Assembly (NCBI RefSeq): GCF_012863495.1
Contig: NZ_JAAVJL010000001.1
Location: 2,662,001-2,726,000 of the forward strand
DNA length: 64,000 nucleotides
Direction of reading: 5' to 3'
From: Pseudanabaena yagii GIHE-NHR1
Lineage (GTDB): Bacteria; Cyanobacteriota; Cyanobacteriia; Pseudanabaenales; Pseudanabaenaceae
Position numbers and translations under genes: made by a program. A model generated the notes under the pieces. That model worked only from the letters and a program-made list of their open reading frames with translations, did no database searches and had not been told where the DNA came from. Positions 17,244 through 26,604 of this stretch are shown piece by piece; the first letter of the stretch is position 1, and each line of letters begins with the position of its first letter.

Positions 17244-19580
17244 ATGAGGAGTGTAATTATGAGTGCCAAGTTGAATGCCAAATTGAGCGGAAAATCGAAG
17301 GTCAAGTCTTTGGCTTGCTGGCTGTTAATGGCTGCAAGTTGCCCACAGGTACTTGCGATCGCCCCAATTCAGGCGCAAAATCAAAATCAAGTATCAGCCA
17401 ATCAAAGTGATGTCGTTGCTGTTGCTAGCCGCATTACTGATATCAATACCAGTGTGACAGGCGATCGCCTCAATCTCACTTTAAATTTTGCTAGTAGCGA
17501 TCGACCTCAAGTCACCTACGCTCGGCAGGGTAAGGCATGGGTAGCATTACTAAATGGAGCGCAACTGCAACTCGGTAATGGCAATGCTACCTATGCACAA
17601 GTAAATCCCATGCCAGGGATCACCTCAATTGAAGCAACTCAATACGCAGCAAATAAAGTTAAGATTCGTGTAAATACTACAGATCCAGAAGTACTTAAGG
17701 AGCTTATTAAGCGTCAGGATACTCCCGAAGGTTTGGTTTTGAGTCTAGAGACACAGCCTTCAGCTATCCAGAATAGCTCTATCTCTTCGACCAATGCACC
17801 TGAAACTGGTGTTGTCCCTAGCCAACAGAACTCCCCTGAAACAAGTAAAGTCCTGACTACTCAAAATACTACTAGCCAATCTTCAGTGGGGAATCCATTA
17901 TTTGAGCCGAAGGTTACTATTACATCTCCTGACGGTAAGACTCGTGTTGCTCAGGCTAACCAAACAAATAATGCACCACCACCTGTTTCAAATCCAGTTA
18001 CTCCCCAGCTACCGGGTCGTGTTCCAGGTGTTGTACCTCCATTTCGCCAATTAAAGACTCCTCCTGTTGGAGACATCGCAACAACAACTGCTAAACTTCG
18101 TCCAGATATTGTCGATTTAGGCACGGCGGAACGAGTCCCAAGGATTACTTTGCGTGAAGCACCAGCGATTGAGGTATTGACATTAATCGGTCGTGTTGCT
18201 GGCTTAAGTGTTGTTTCTGCGGAAGCACCTGCTGCGGCTGGTGCGCCAGCTGCTACATCTGGTGGTCTAAAACAACCTGTTAGTCTTTCGATTGAGAATG
18301 AAACTGCTCAAGATGTTTTTAACAATGTATTGAGAATTTCTGGACTAGAGGCAAACCGTATCGGTCAAACAATTTTTGTGGCAACTAAGCTTCCGATAAC
18401 CTTGAAAAACCTAGTCACAAAAAGCTATCGTCTTAACCAAATTACAGTTGGCGAGGCATCAGCCTATCTAATTGGATTAGGGGCATCTCGTGTTGTAAAC
18501 CGTCAACGACCTATTCCTGGTACTCAAACTGCAACTATTGGTTCTGCTGCCACCACAGTGGTAAATATCCCCACAGAAGCAGTGCCAACATTAGAAACTG
18601 TTGCAATTACACCAGAGTCAGGCGCTACGCCTCTTTTGAAGGGATTGCAAGTTATAGCTGAAGAGCGTGGTAACTCACTAACATTAATTGGTAGTCCTAG
18701 ACAGGTTGAATTTGCTGAAGCTCAGCTAGCGAGACTTGATTTTCGCAAGAGACAGGTTGTGGTTAACGTAAAAGTTGTTGAAGTCCGCTTAGGGGCTAAC
18801 CAAACATTTAGTTCTTCCCTTGCCTTTAATCCTAGTAGTAATGGTGGAGGGACTACCGCAGTGCTAAATTCTAATGCTGGTACATTGTTCGTAGATCTAA
18901 ATCGAGGTAATGGACTAGTTACACCTCAAACACTTTTTGCTTCTTTAAACTTTAGTGTTGCTAACAACAACGCTAAAATCATAACCGATCCTTCTATTAC
19001 TGTCCAAGAGGGAGAAACAGGAACGGTAAGCCTAACAGAAGGAGTAGCAACTAAGAGCACAGTCACGGCTGCGACATTTAATGCAAATGGTACGGTTTTG
19101 ACTCCTGCTACTCAGACCATTACTGTAGAAGATGTGGGTCTTGCCTTAAACATCCAAATTGATAGAGTTGATGATAATGGATTCGTCAATCTATCTGTTT
19201 CACCTTCAGTAACTGCTCCAGGAGAGTTGCTTGTCAATAGAGTAGATAACAATGGTATCCCAGTTTTTGTTAGGTCTCTAAGCAAGCGTATTTTGAATTC
19301 AGGTAAAATACGTATGCGAGATGGTCAAACTCTTGTGCTGTCTGGAATTATTCGCGATCAAGACACTCTAAGTGTAACCAAAGTTCCGTTCCTTGGCGAT
19401 CTCCCTATCATTGGTGCTTTATTCCGTCAGGAAACTAATACTAATAACCGTAGTGAAATAGTCATAGTTGTCACTCCACGTGTCATTGATGATAGTCAGA
19501 ATGCGAACTGGGGTTATACCTATCAACCAGGTCCAGAGGTTCAGAAGGTGATTGATAGCAATCAACGTAAGGCTCAGTAA
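17244..19580 (+). CDS. pilQ: Type IV pilus secretin PilQ
   Basis: PilQ forms the outer-membrane channel through which the pilus fibre passes. The 778-residue protein has a signal peptide (about 20-45, 'SLACWLLMAASCPQVLA'), an AMIN domain (about 55-170) that binds peptidoglycan, a Pro/Asn-rich linker, an STN/N0 domain (about 290-380), N1 domains and a C-terminal secretin barrel (about 510-760; 'VPFLGDLPIIGALFR' is the family hallmark). Two starts are possible: ATG 17244 (GAGAGGA upstream) and ATG 17259, preceded by GAGGAG at better spacing. The gene is complete. Confidence 0.95.
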   Translation: MRSVIMSAKLNAKLSGKSKVKSLACWLLMAASCPQVLAIAPIQAQNQNQVSANQSDVVAVASRITDINTSVTGDRLNLTLNFASSDRPQVTYARQGKAWVALLNGAQLQLGNGNATYAQVNPMPGITSIEATQYAANKVKIRVNTTDPEVLKELIKRQDTPEGLVLSLETQPSAIQNSSISSTNAPETGVVPSQQNSPETSKVLTTQNTTSQSSVGNPLFEPKVTITSPDGKTRVAQANQTNNAPPPVSNPVTPQLPGRVPGVVPPFRQLKTPPVGDIATTTAKLRPDIVDLGTAERVPRITLREAPAIEVLTLIGRVAGLSVVSAEAPAAAGAPAATSGGLKQPVSLSIENETAQDVFNNVLRISGLEANRIGQTIFVATKLPITLKNLVTKSYRLNQITVGEASAYLIGLGASRVVNRQRPIPGTQTATIGSAATTVVNIPTEAVPTLETVAITPESGATPLLKGLQVIAEERGNSLTLIGSPRQVEFAEAQLARLDFRKRQVVVNVKVVEVRLGANQTFSSSLAFNPSSNGGGTTAVLNSNAGTLFVDLNRGNGLVTPQTLFASLNFSVANNNAKIITDPSITVQEGETGTVSLTEGVATKSTVTAATFNANGTVLTPATQTITVEDVGLALNIQIDRVDDNGFVNLSVSPSVTAPGELLVNRVDNNGIPVFVRSLSKRILNSGKIRMRDGQTLVLSGIIRDQDTLSVTKVPFLGDLPIIGALFRQETNTNNRSEIVIVVTPRVIDDSQNANWGYTYQPGPEVQKVIDSNQRKAQ

Positions 19581-19617
19581 GGTTTTCGATTTTCCTTTTC
19601 ATTTACACTCCTTTTTG

Positions 19618-19645
19618 ACAGCCGTAGATATGTTTCTGCGGCTGT
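19618..19645 (+). terminator. pilQ terminator
   Basis: The arms ACAGCCG and CGGCTGT close on a loop and are followed by TTTTTTAT; 38 bp after the pilQ stop. A standard intrinsic terminator. Confidence 0.75.
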
Positions 19646-19680
19646 TTTTTATCGAAAAATGAGGGCATTGCTTTGTTATC

Positions 19681-19793
19681 TATAGCCATTTAAGTTTTGT
19701 TTAGGTAAAACCCAAATAAGTGAAGGCGGCACGAAGTGCCGCCTTCACTTATTTGGGTTTTGATTTGTCCTAGTTATCTCTTACATTGCTATA
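19681..19793. repeat. Palindromic element with terminal arms
   Basis: A perfect 26-bp stem (19707-19761, tip GGCAC-GAA-GTGCC) lies inside outer inverted arms TATAGCCATTTAAG and CTTACATTGCTATA. It also carries the flanks GTTTTGTTTAGG and TTTTGATTTGTCC seen at 29513-29603 and, in part, at 21795 and 10880. This is the best preserved full-length copy of the variable-stem family. Confidence 0.75.
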
Positions 19794-19861
19794 CAAATAT
19801 TTTTTCTAAGCTTGCAAAAAATGCACAGCATTGTGTCATAATTACAAAGCGTCAAAAAAAC

Positions 19862-19933
19862 GCCCTCATGGCTCAGGGGTAGAGCATTCCCTTGGTAAGG
19901 GAAAGGTCACGGGTTCAAATCCCGTTGAGGGCT
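19862..19933 (+). tRNA. tRNA-Thr (anticodon GGU)
   Basis: A 72-nt cloverleaf: acceptor stem GCCCTCA/TGAGGGC, D arm GCTC-AGGGGTA-GAGC, anticodon arm TTCCC-TTGGTAA-GGGAA with anticodon GGT, T arm ACGGG-TTCAAAT-CCCGT. CCA is not encoded. It reads ACC and ACU threonine codons. Confidence 0.97.
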
Positions 19934-19947
19934 TAACACTAAAAATA

Positions 19948-19974
19948 AAAAAGCGTTGCTTAGCAGCGCTTTTT
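19948..19974. terminator. Terminator after tRNA-Thr
   Basis: AAAAAGCGTTGC-TTA-GCAGCGCTTTTT with one mismatch, 15 bp after the tRNA. It may also serve the minus-strand TPR gene, whose stop codon touches it. Confidence 0.7.
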
Positions 19975-21290
19975 CATTTTTGCTCGCTTTCTAGATCGAA
20001 AACTACCTTTTGCCAGTACCAAACTTCGGGCATATTTGGATGATCTTGTTTGGCAATGTCGATGAGACGCTGAGCGATCGCCATATTGCCTCCGACTAAA
20101 GCGAGTAAACGTTGCTGCAATTCCAGACTGGGCATCTGCATTAAATCGATTGTTGCTGCGGCTTTATCCTGTTTACGTTTCGCCTCTTGGGTTTGTTTTT
20201 CCAATTCTGATTGCCAAAGATTGATGCGAGCTAGGGCATAGCGATAACGATCCATGATGGACTGGTTAAACCAAATATTGGCGGCTTGTTGATAGTCAGC
20301 GATCGCACCTTTCAGATCACCAAAGTCATATCTTGCTTCAGCACGATCGCAATATAGTTGGGGATTATTTGTATCTATAGCTAGCGATCTCGAAAAATCT
20401 TCAATCGCCGTGCGATAGTCCTTAAGCTTGAGATAGGCTCTAGCGCGATTTATGTAAATTTCACTATTGCTGGGATATTCGCGGAGTAACTCGTTAAAAT
20501 CAGCGATCGCACCCTGTGCGTCGCCAATTTCTACCCGAATTTTGCCACGACCGATGCGAATTTCAGGATTCTGAGGCTCTAGAAATAGCGCTTGATTGAG
20601 ATCTTTGATTGCACCTTGAGAATCACCAAGTTTGCCTAAAACTAGACCCCGCAAACAGAAAGCTCTAGCATTTTTTGGCTCAATTTGTATGAGCCAATTG
20701 AGATCGATTAAGGCGTTGGTATAGTCACTCTGATCGATTTTTTGCTGGACATTTGCGAAGATTTCCTCCTGAGATGGTGGTAGCAGTGCTTCTAAAGGTT
20801 TATAGCTCTCGATACAACGACGACAATTATCTTCATCGCGCAGTTCTAAAAATAGGCTTGCGGCTTTTTTGTAGGTAGCGATCGCCTTTTCAATTTGATT
20901 TTGTTGCTTGTAGGTCAAGCCTAGTAACTGGTGAGCCGTCGCTGATTTAGGATTAAGTTCCAGCGCTTGGGCAATATCAGCTTGAGCAGCAGTGAGATCG
21001 GCGATCGCAATTTTAGCCATGCTCCGTGCAATATACGTATCTAGATATTGGGGATGAAGACTTAAGGCTTGGTTATAGTCGGCGATCGCGCCTTGATGAT
21101 CTCCCAAATCAAAAAGTAACAATCCCCTTTGATAGTAAGCTTCCACAAACTCAGCGTCAGTGGCAATTACTTTGCTAAAACATTGGATCGCCCCATAGCG
21201 ATCTCCAGCCTTGGCTTTAGCTAAGCCTTGATTGTAAAAATCTTGATGTGAATCTGAGTCCAGATTAGTTTGATGGAAATCTTGTGTCAT
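19974..21290 (-). CDS. Tetratricopeptide repeat protein
   Basis: 438 residues made of about nine to ten TPR units, for example 'AEFVEAYYQRGLLLFDLGDH' and 'NSEIYINRARAYLKLKDYRT', in two blocks (about 15-160 and 185-365) separated by a Cys-containing linker ('DEDNCRRCIES'). The C-terminal ~70 residues are not TPR ('LQQRLLALVGGNMAIAQRLI'). No signal peptide or membrane segment, so it is cytoplasmic. TPR proteins serve as scaffolds; the partner cannot be told from the sequence. It is probably transcribed alone. Confidence 0.85.
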   Translation of the reverse strand: MTQDFHQTNLDSDSHQDFYNQGLAKAKAGDRYGAIQCFSKVIATDAEFVEAYYQRGLLLFDLGDHQGAIADYNQALSLHPQYLDTYIARSMAKIAIADLTAAQADIAQALELNPKSATAHQLLGLTYKQQNQIEKAIATYKKAASLFLELRDEDNCRRCIESYKPLEALLPPSQEEIFANVQQKIDQSDYTNALIDLNWLIQIEPKNARAFCLRGLVLGKLGDSQGAIKDLNQALFLEPQNPEIRIGRGKIRVEIGDAQGAIADFNELLREYPSNSEIYINRARAYLKLKDYRTAIEDFSRSLAIDTNNPQLYCDRAEARYDFGDLKGAIADYQQAANIWFNQSIMDRYRYALARINLWQSELEKQTQEAKRKQDKAAATIDLMQMPSLELQQRLLALVGGNMAIAQRLIDIAKQDHPNMPEVWYWQKVVFDLESEQK

Positions 21291-21388
21291 TGTGAGTGCT
21301 TGCTTAGCTCTTTGCCAAGATTGGCGATCGCACTAGTATTATAGTTAAAACCCATACTTTTGCAGTGGCTCACTCAGGAGTTGTCGCC

Positions 21389-21685
21389 ATGCCCAAACAG
21401 CGCAAAGACCTAAAGCAACATCTGGAAAAAACACTACATACGGTTGCTGATGTGGCTCAAGAGCAGTATCAAAAAAATATCAAAAAAGCTCACAAAACTG
21501 TAGATAAGCAAGTTGATGTCGTTCGCGATCGCCTTGAGGAATTTGACAGTTGGGCAGTGGATGCCGTGAATGAGACTCTGGAAAATGTGGAAAAGAAATT
21601 AGAGAAACAAGTTACTAAAACCGTCAGCCGCCTTCAAAAAGCTGTCCAAAAAGCAGCAAAATCGGCTTTAGATAAACTGACCTAA
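21389..21685 (+). CDS. Small basic coiled-coil protein
   Basis: 98 residues from the ATG at 21389, chosen over the in-frame GTG at 21365 because AGGAG at 21376-21380 lies eight bases before it. The protein is rich in Lys, Glu and Val, with a heptad-like pattern ('RDRLEEFDSWAVDAVNETLENV' region, then 'KKLEKQVTKTVSRLQKAVQK'), predicted to be one long amphipathic helix. It resembles small helical proteins of the apolipophorin/phasin kind only in composition. No family recognised; function unknown. Confidence 0.65.
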   Translation: MPKQRKDLKQHLEKTLHTVADVAQEQYQKNIKKAHKTVDKQVDVVRDRLEEFDSWAVDAVNETLENVEKKLEKQVTKTVSRLQKAVQKAAKSALDKLT

Positions 21686-21709
21686 AATACTTTGCACTGA
21701 AACCCAAAC

Positions 21710-21760
21710 CTAGAAAAACTTTACAAGTGGTGCAAAGCACTATTTGTAAAGTTTTTCTAG
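21710..21760. terminator. Hairpin after the coiled-coil gene
   Basis: 17-bp arms (CTAGAAAAACTTTACAA and its inverse) enclose a smaller inner hairpin (AGTG...CACT). It starts 25 bp after the stop codon and is a plausible terminator. Confidence 0.6.
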
Positions 21761-21802
21761 TGTCTCGTTTGCGTATATCTGTCACCAGTCTTGTTAGGTC
21801 AT

Positions 21803-21847
21803 AAAAACCAAATATAGTGAGGCAGCGTTTCACTATATTTGGTTTTT
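21803..21847. repeat. 18-bp palindrome with shared flanks
   Basis: Stem AAAAACCAAATATAGTGA around GGCAGCGTT. It is preceded by GTTAGGTCATAAAA and followed by TTTTGATTTGTC, the flanks of the variable-stem family; its tip differs from the other copies. Confidence 0.65.
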
Positions 21848-21975
21848 GATTTGTCTAGTGATATACAAAACAATACAAATGTTAATATTCATCAATTTTG
21901 CCCTGATCACCCTAGGGGCAATGTTAACATCCAAAATAGTTAAACCCTGATTAAACATAGCTTTAGGAGCGCATT

Positions 21976-23196
21976 TTGACATTACGAGTTGCTGTTGTAG
22001 GCGGCGGACCTGCGGGTTCTTGTGCGGCTGAAACACTTGCCAAAGCAGGTATTGAGACCTATATATTTGAACGGAAGCTGGACAACGCCAAACCCTGCGG
22101 CGGAGCAATTCCTCTATGTATGGTTTCCGAGTTTGAGTTACCTCCAGAGATCATCGATCGCCGCGTTCGCAATATGAAAATGATCTCTCCCAGTAATGTG
22201 GAAGTAGACATTAAGCTAGACAATCCCGATGAATATATCGGCATGTGTCGCCGCGAAGTCTTAGATGCTTTCTTACGCAATCGTGCCGCCGATCTTGGTG
22301 CAAAACTGATTAACGGGCGTGTCCTTGATATCAAGATTAATAACAATGGCAATCAGCCCTACGTGATCACCTACTCAGACTTTGCTGATGGTGGCAAAGA
22401 AGGTGTTATCCGTACCCTAGAAATCGATCTGATTATTGGGGCTGATGGTGCTAACTCTGTAGTTGCTAAGGCAATGGATGCTGGTGACTACAACTATGCG
22501 ATCGCTTTCCAAGAGCGAATCCGCATCCCTGAAGACAAGATGGAATATTACAAAGATCTTGCAGAAATGTATGTTGGCGATGATGTATCGCCCGATTTCT
22601 ATGCATGGGTCTTCCCTAAATACGATCACGTGGCAGTTGGTACTGGCACAATGCACAAAAACCAACGCCTGATCAAGCAATTGCAAGCGGGGATTCGTGC
22701 CCGTGCTTTGCCTCGCATCGAAGGTGGCGAAGTGATTAAGGTCGAAGCCCACCCCATTCCTGAGCATCCTCGTCCTCGCCGTGTAGTCGGTCGGATCGCC
22801 CTCGTTGGTGATGCCGCAGGCTATGTCACCAAGTCCAGTGGCGAAGGCATTTACTTTGCTGCGAAATCGGGTCGCATGTGTGCTGAAGCGATCGTCGAGT
22901 TTGCCGAAGCAGGTAAGCGCATTCCTACCGAAGCTGATCTCAAGGTTTACATCAAGCGTTGGGACAAGCAGTATGGCTTGACCTATAAAGTCCTAGACAT
23001 TCTCCAGAATGTGTTTTATGCCACCAACGCCACCCGTGAAGCTTTTGTGGAAATGTGTGCCGATAAGGATGTGCAAAAGCTCACCTTTGACAGCTATCTT
23101 TACAAAACCGTTGTCCCCGCTAATCCTTTCACCCAGTTGAAGATTACATTAAAGACAATTGGCAGCTTGTTTAGAGGCAATGCCTTAGCCCCCTAA
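21976..23196 (+). CDS. chlP: Geranylgeranyl reductase ChlP
   Basis: ChlP reduces three double bonds of geranylgeranyl diphosphate or geranylgeranyl-chlorophyll to give the phytyl tail of chlorophyll and tocopherol, at the thylakoid membrane with NADPH. The start is a TTG at 21976, supported by AGGAG eight bases upstream and by the N terminus 'LRVAVVGGGPAGSCAAETLA', the FAD-binding Rossmann motif. Further family marks are 'KPCGGAIPLCM' (about residues 37-47), 'IIGADGANS' and 'ALVGDAAGYVTKSSGEGI' (second FAD motif). The 406 residues are the usual length. Monocistronic, with a strong terminator. Confidence 0.95.
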   Translation: MTLRVAVVGGGPAGSCAAETLAKAGIETYIFERKLDNAKPCGGAIPLCMVSEFELPPEIIDRRVRNMKMISPSNVEVDIKLDNPDEYIGMCRREVLDAFLRNRAADLGAKLINGRVLDIKINNNGNQPYVITYSDFADGGKEGVIRTLEIDLIIGADGANSVVAKAMDAGDYNYAIAFQERIRIPEDKMEYYKDLAEMYVGDDVSPDFYAWVFPKYDHVAVGTGTMHKNQRLIKQLQAGIRARALPRIEGGEVIKVEAHPIPEHPRPRRVVGRIALVGDAAGYVTKSSGEGIYFAAKSGRMCAEAIVEFAEAGKRIPTEADLKVYIKRWDKQYGLTYKVLDILQNVFYATNATREAFVEMCADKDVQKLTFDSYLYKTVVPANPFTQLKITLKTIGSLFRGNALAP

Positions 23197-23198
23197 CT

Positions 23199-23229
23199 AA
23201 AAAAGGAGCGCGTTACGCGCTCCTTTTTT
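23199..23229 (+). terminator. chlP terminator
   Basis: AAAAAAGGAGCGCG-TTA-CGCGCTCCTTTTTT, a perfect 14-bp stem directly after the chlP stop, ending in a T run on both strands. Confidence 0.9.
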
Positions 23230-23245
23230 ATGGCATTCTAAAACC

Positions 23246-23275
23246 AAAAATCACAGCCTTATGGCTGTGATTTTT
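23246..23275 (-). terminator. psbM terminator
   Basis: AAAAATCACAGCC-TTAT-GGCTGTGATTTTT, 13-bp stem, ending 2 bp from the psbM stop codon. With the chlP hairpin it separates two converging genes. Confidence 0.85.
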
Positions 23276-23276
23276 G

Positions 23277-23396
23277 CTATTTATTTGCTTGACCTTCTTC
23301 ACGGCTGGCTGTTTGGATATACAGGGTCAGCAAGAAGACGGTAGGTACGAATACTGCTAGGACAGTAGCTAGAAGACCAAGAAAATTAGTTTCCAT
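23277..23396 (-). CDS. psbM: Photosystem II protein M
   Basis: A 39-residue protein starting 'METNFLGLLATVLAVFVPTV' and ending 'YIQTASREEGQANK'. The motifs NFLGLLAT, VPTVFLLTLY and TASRE are typical of PsbM, a single-helix subunit at the monomer interface of the photosystem II dimer in the thylakoid membrane. Too short for many gene finders. It is on the minus strand, 146 bp after the S1-protein gene, and followed by its own terminator. The family match is strong by eye. Confidence 0.93.
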   Translation of the reverse strand: METNFLGLLATVLAVFVPTVFLLTLYIQTASREEGQANK

Positions 23397-23542
23397 AAAT
23401 TTGAGTTTGAGGGCTGATTTTAAATATTTTAATGACTATTAATATATTAGGCTCAAAGATTACTTACTGTTGCCAAAACAATTATAGAAGTTCTAGGGAG
23501 AAAATAGAGATAGCACCAAGTAGTATCTCTATTTTTGGAGAT

Positions 23543-24433
23543 CTACGCTTCCCAGAGCTTGCTGATATTTTTTTCGAGACGCTCCTCAGCTTCGGCAAAG
23601 ACCTGTGCGGAGTTATCAAGCATCTCGCCTGCGTGCAGTTCGAGCAGCTTGGTGGACAGGGCAATGCGATCGCGAGATTCATCAATATCGATAATTACCG
23701 CCTTGATGATGTCATTGATTTGAAAGACACGGGTGGGATCACTCACAGGCTTTTGGCTCATTTCCTTGACATGCAACAAGCCAGATACACCAGCAAACTC
23801 CACAAATGCGCCAAAAGGACGAATGTTGCTTACCTTGCCACTAATTAGCTGTCCTTTAGCGAGTTGACCGATCGCTGCAAGTTTAGCCGCTTGACGGTTT
23901 GATAGTACTAGCTTTTTACGAGTTTCATCAGCATCTAGCACCATTACAGGAATTTTTTTGCCAACGAGTTTCGCTAGATCTGTAGCATCAGTGAGGTGAG
24001 ATCGCGGCACAAAACCACGCAAACCAACGGCATCGACAATCACACCACCGCTATTAGTACCAATCACCTTAGTCTCGAATACCTTTGACTCGGTTTGGTA
24101 ATCCTTCAGAGTTTGCCAAGCTTGCTTGAATAATAGGCGGCGCACCGATAGCTTTACTTCACCATCAGCATTCTGGCTACTAATAATCAGAAACTCATAC
24201 TCATTGCCGATGGGGAAAGCATCACCAGAGCGGGAAGAACCACTCAGGGTTGCTTCTTCGATGGGGAGAAAACCTAAAGATTTAGCACCAATATCGACAT
24301 AAATGCCACTACTTTCAACTGAGATCACCTTGCCCTTCACGACTTGCCCCACAGCAAACTCATAGTTATGCTCGGCGAGGGCATTGGCAAAATCATCGGC
24401 AGAAAAGGGCTGAATATTTTTTGTGGCGTTCAT
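23543..24433 (-). CDS. S1-domain RNA-binding protein (ribosomal protein S1, Rps1b type)
   Basis: 296 residues with three S1 RNA-binding domains at about 27-100 ('GQVVKGKVISVESSGIYVDI'), 112-178 (divergent, 'GVIVDAVGLRGFVPRSHL') and 192-262 ('GQLISGKVSNIRPFGAFVEF'), followed by a short acidic tail. Cyanobacteria have a long S1 (Rps1a) and a shorter S1-like protein of about 300 residues (Rps1b); length and the 'LPIEEA' spelling suggest the second. It binds mRNA leaders and helps the 30S subunit. Transcribed toward psbM. Confidence 0.85.
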   Translation of the reverse strand: MNATKNIQPFSADDFANALAEHNYEFAVGQVVKGKVISVESSGIYVDIGAKSLGFLPIEEATLSGSSRSGDAFPIGNEYEFLIISSQNADGEVKLSVRRLLFKQAWQTLKDYQTESKVFETKVIGTNSGGVIVDAVGLRGFVPRSHLTDATDLAKLVGKKIPVMVLDADETRKKLVLSNRQAAKLAAIGQLAKGQLISGKVSNIRPFGAFVEFAGVSGLLHVKEMSQKPVSDPTRVFQINDIIKAVIIDIDESRDRIALSTKLLELHAGEMLDNSAQVFAEAEERLEKNISKLWEA

Positions 24434-24635
24434 GGATAGAGATAAATAAGCTAAATATGATAAAGATGCGAAGCGTTACTTGCGTGTATTTTAATGCAAT
24501 TGTCTCACAGTGATAAATATTAAAGTAAGGTCACTGCTTTGCGTTGACCTTACTTTATATTGGGAATGCACTAGACTAGTAGTTAAATAAAGTCAACCGA
24601 TACCGCATTGACGGGGTTATAAGGAGCAACAGGGC

Positions 24636-26528
24636 GTGATGTCTTCTGCAAAACAATTCTTTAGGTCAAACTTGTGGCGGCGCGTCAAAACGACGGTCGT
24701 GAGTTTCGCGATCTTGCAAAGTGTGGCGATCGCTGTGCCCACCTCTGCGCGAGCGGATGGCGAAACAGCAACGACAATAGGCTATACCGACTTACTTTCT
24801 AATGTCAAAGAAAATCGAGTCCAAAAGATCGATATCGAAAGTAATGGTTTAGCTGCAGAAGCCGTTTTGAAGGATGGGCGCAAAGTACGAGTTGATTTGA
24901 TCGCTCGTGATGGCAATACCGAATTAATGAAGGCTTTGCGTGAGAATAATGTTGATATTGCGGTCAGAGCGCCTCAACAGCCAACATTACTATGGCAGCT
25001 CGCAAGTACATTTTTTGTGCCATTGCTATTGATTTTTATCTTGCTAATGGTGCTTCGTCGCCTCAGCAATGCCCCCGGCGGTCCCGGACAGACTTTAAGT
25101 TTTGGCAAAACAAAGGCGCGATTCTCTCCTGAAGCGAAAACGGGGATTTTGTTTGAAGATGTCGCAGGAATTGATACTGCTAAAGAAGAATTACAGGAAG
25201 TTGTTACATTTCTTAAACAGCCCGATCGCTTTACGGCTGTCGGTGCAAAAATCCCTAAGGGTGTATTGCTGATTGGCCCCCCCGGAACTGGTAAGACTCT
25301 TTTGGCTAAGGCGATCGCAGGGGAAGCGGGTGTACCATTTTTCTCGCTATCGGGTTCTGAGTTTGTAGAAATGTTTGTCGGCGTTGGCGCATCCCGTGTT
25401 CGTGACTTATTCCAAAAAGCAAAAGACAATGCACCTTGCATTATTTTCATTGATGAAATTGATGCGGTCGGTCGTCAGCGTGGGGCTGGTATAGGCGGCG
25501 GCAATGATGAGCGTGAACAAACCCTTAACCAAATGCTCACAGAAATGGATGGATTCCAAGGCAACACAGGCGTAATCGTCGTTGCTGCAACCAATCGTCC
25601 TGATGTCTTAGATAGCGCATTACTCCGTCCGGGAAGATTCGATCGCCAAATCACGGTGGACTATCCCGATTACAAGGGTCGCCAAGAAATTCTCAAAGTC
25701 CATGCGCGTAATAAAAAGCTGGAAGAAAATGTCTCCATTGAGTCGATCGCTCGTTTAACTCCTGGATTTGCGGGAGCCGATCTAGCGAACTTGCTCAATG
25801 AAGCTGCTATTCTCGCGGCAAGGCGCTACAAAGAGGCGATTGGTGAATTGGAAATTGCCGATGCGATTGATCGGATTACGATCGGTTTAAGTATGAAACC
25901 GATGCTCGATAGCTCCAAGAAGCGTTTAGTTGCCTATCATGAAGTTGGTCACGCCTTGGTGATGACTTTGCTCAAGAATGCTTCACTCCTCGACAAAATT
26001 ACGATTGTGCCACGCTCTGGTGGTATCGGAGGCTTTGCTAAGGGTGTGCCCGATGAGGAATATGGTCTCGAATCGCGATCGCAAATTATTGACACGATCA
26101 CCATGATGCTCGGTGGGCGTGCTGCTGAAGAAGTGGTCTTTGGCGATGCCGAAATTACCACAGGTGCATCGGGTGATTTCCAACAGGTTGCTCGACTCGC
26201 AAGGCTGATGGTGACTCAATTTGGAATGTCGGAGTTAGGCTTAGGAGCACTCGAATCTGAAAGTGGCGAAGTTTTCCTAGGACGTAACTTTATGCCCCAA
26301 AGTGATTATTCTGTGAAGTTAGGCGATCGCATTGATCGCCAAATCCGCCAAATCGCCCAAACCTGCTACGAAACCGCTAAAAAACTGATCGAGGAAAATC
26401 GTGATTTGTGCGATCGCCTAGTCGATATTCTCCTTGATGTGGAAACCCTTGACGGTGAAGAATTCCGTAAGATTGTGGCGGAATATACCCAGCTACCTGA
26501 AAAGAAAACTGCTTCGGTAAAGTTTTAA
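24636..26528 (+). CDS. ftsH: ATP-dependent zinc metalloprotease FtsH
   Basis: FtsH hexamers extract and degrade membrane proteins; in cyanobacteria they take part in photosystem II repair. The 630-residue protein has an N-terminal signal-like membrane segment (about 20-40), a lumenal domain, a second membrane segment ('[19 protein letters not shown]', about 125-145), an AAA+ domain with 'GPPGTGKT' near 214 and '[11 protein letters not shown]' (Walker B), the SRH, and a peptidase domain with the zinc site 'HEVGH' near 435 and the third ligand Asp in '[10 protein letters not shown]'. GTG 24636 or ATG 24639 may be the start; AAGGAG at 24621 precedes both. Which of the four cyanobacterial FtsH types it is cannot be fixed by eye. 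Confidence 0.95.
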   Translation: MMSSAKQFFRSNLWRRVKTTVVSFAILQSVAIAVPTSARADGETATTIGYTDLLSNVKENRVQKIDIESNGLAAEAVLKDGRKVRVDLIARDGNTELMKALRENNVDIAVRAPQQPTLLWQLASTFFVPLLLIFILLMVLRRLSNAPGGPGQTLSFGKTKARFSPEAKTGILFEDVAGIDTAKEELQEVVTFLKQPDRFTAVGAKIPKGVLLIGPPGTGKTLLAKAIAGEAGVPFFSLSGSEFVEMFVGVGASRVRDLFQKAKDNAPCIIFIDEIDAVGRQRGAGIGGGNDEREQTLNQMLTEMDGFQGNTGVIVVAATNRPDVLDSALLRPGRFDRQITVDYPDYKGRQEILKVHARNKKLEENVSIESIARLTPGFAGADLANLLNEAAILAARRYKEAIGELEIADAIDRITIGLSMKPMLDSSKKRLVAYHEVGHALVMTLLKNASLLDKITIVPRSGGIGGFAKGVPDEEYGLESRSQIIDTITMMLGGRAAEEVVFGDAEITTGASGDFQQVARLARLMVTQFGMSELGLGALESESGEVFLGRNFMPQSDYSVKLGDRIDRQIRQIAQTCYETAKKLIEENRDLCDRLVDILLDVETLDGEEFRKIVAEYTQLPEKKTASVKF

Positions 26529-26551
26529 CTAGCAAAAACAACTGATTATCT

Positions 26552-26594
26552 ATAAAAATATAGAGGAGTCACAATGTGGCTCCTCTATATTTTT
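26552..26594 (+). terminator. ftsH terminator
   Basis: TATAGAGGAGTCACA...TGTGGCTCCTCTATATTTTTT, a nearly perfect stem with a T run, 24 bp after the ftsH stop. Confidence 0.8.
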
Positions 26595-26604
26595 TGGATT
26601 TATC

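Noticed and set aside
21389-21685. Phasin or histone-like identity of the small coiled-coil protein
   Set aside because: Only composition and helix pattern agree; no signature motif could be seen.
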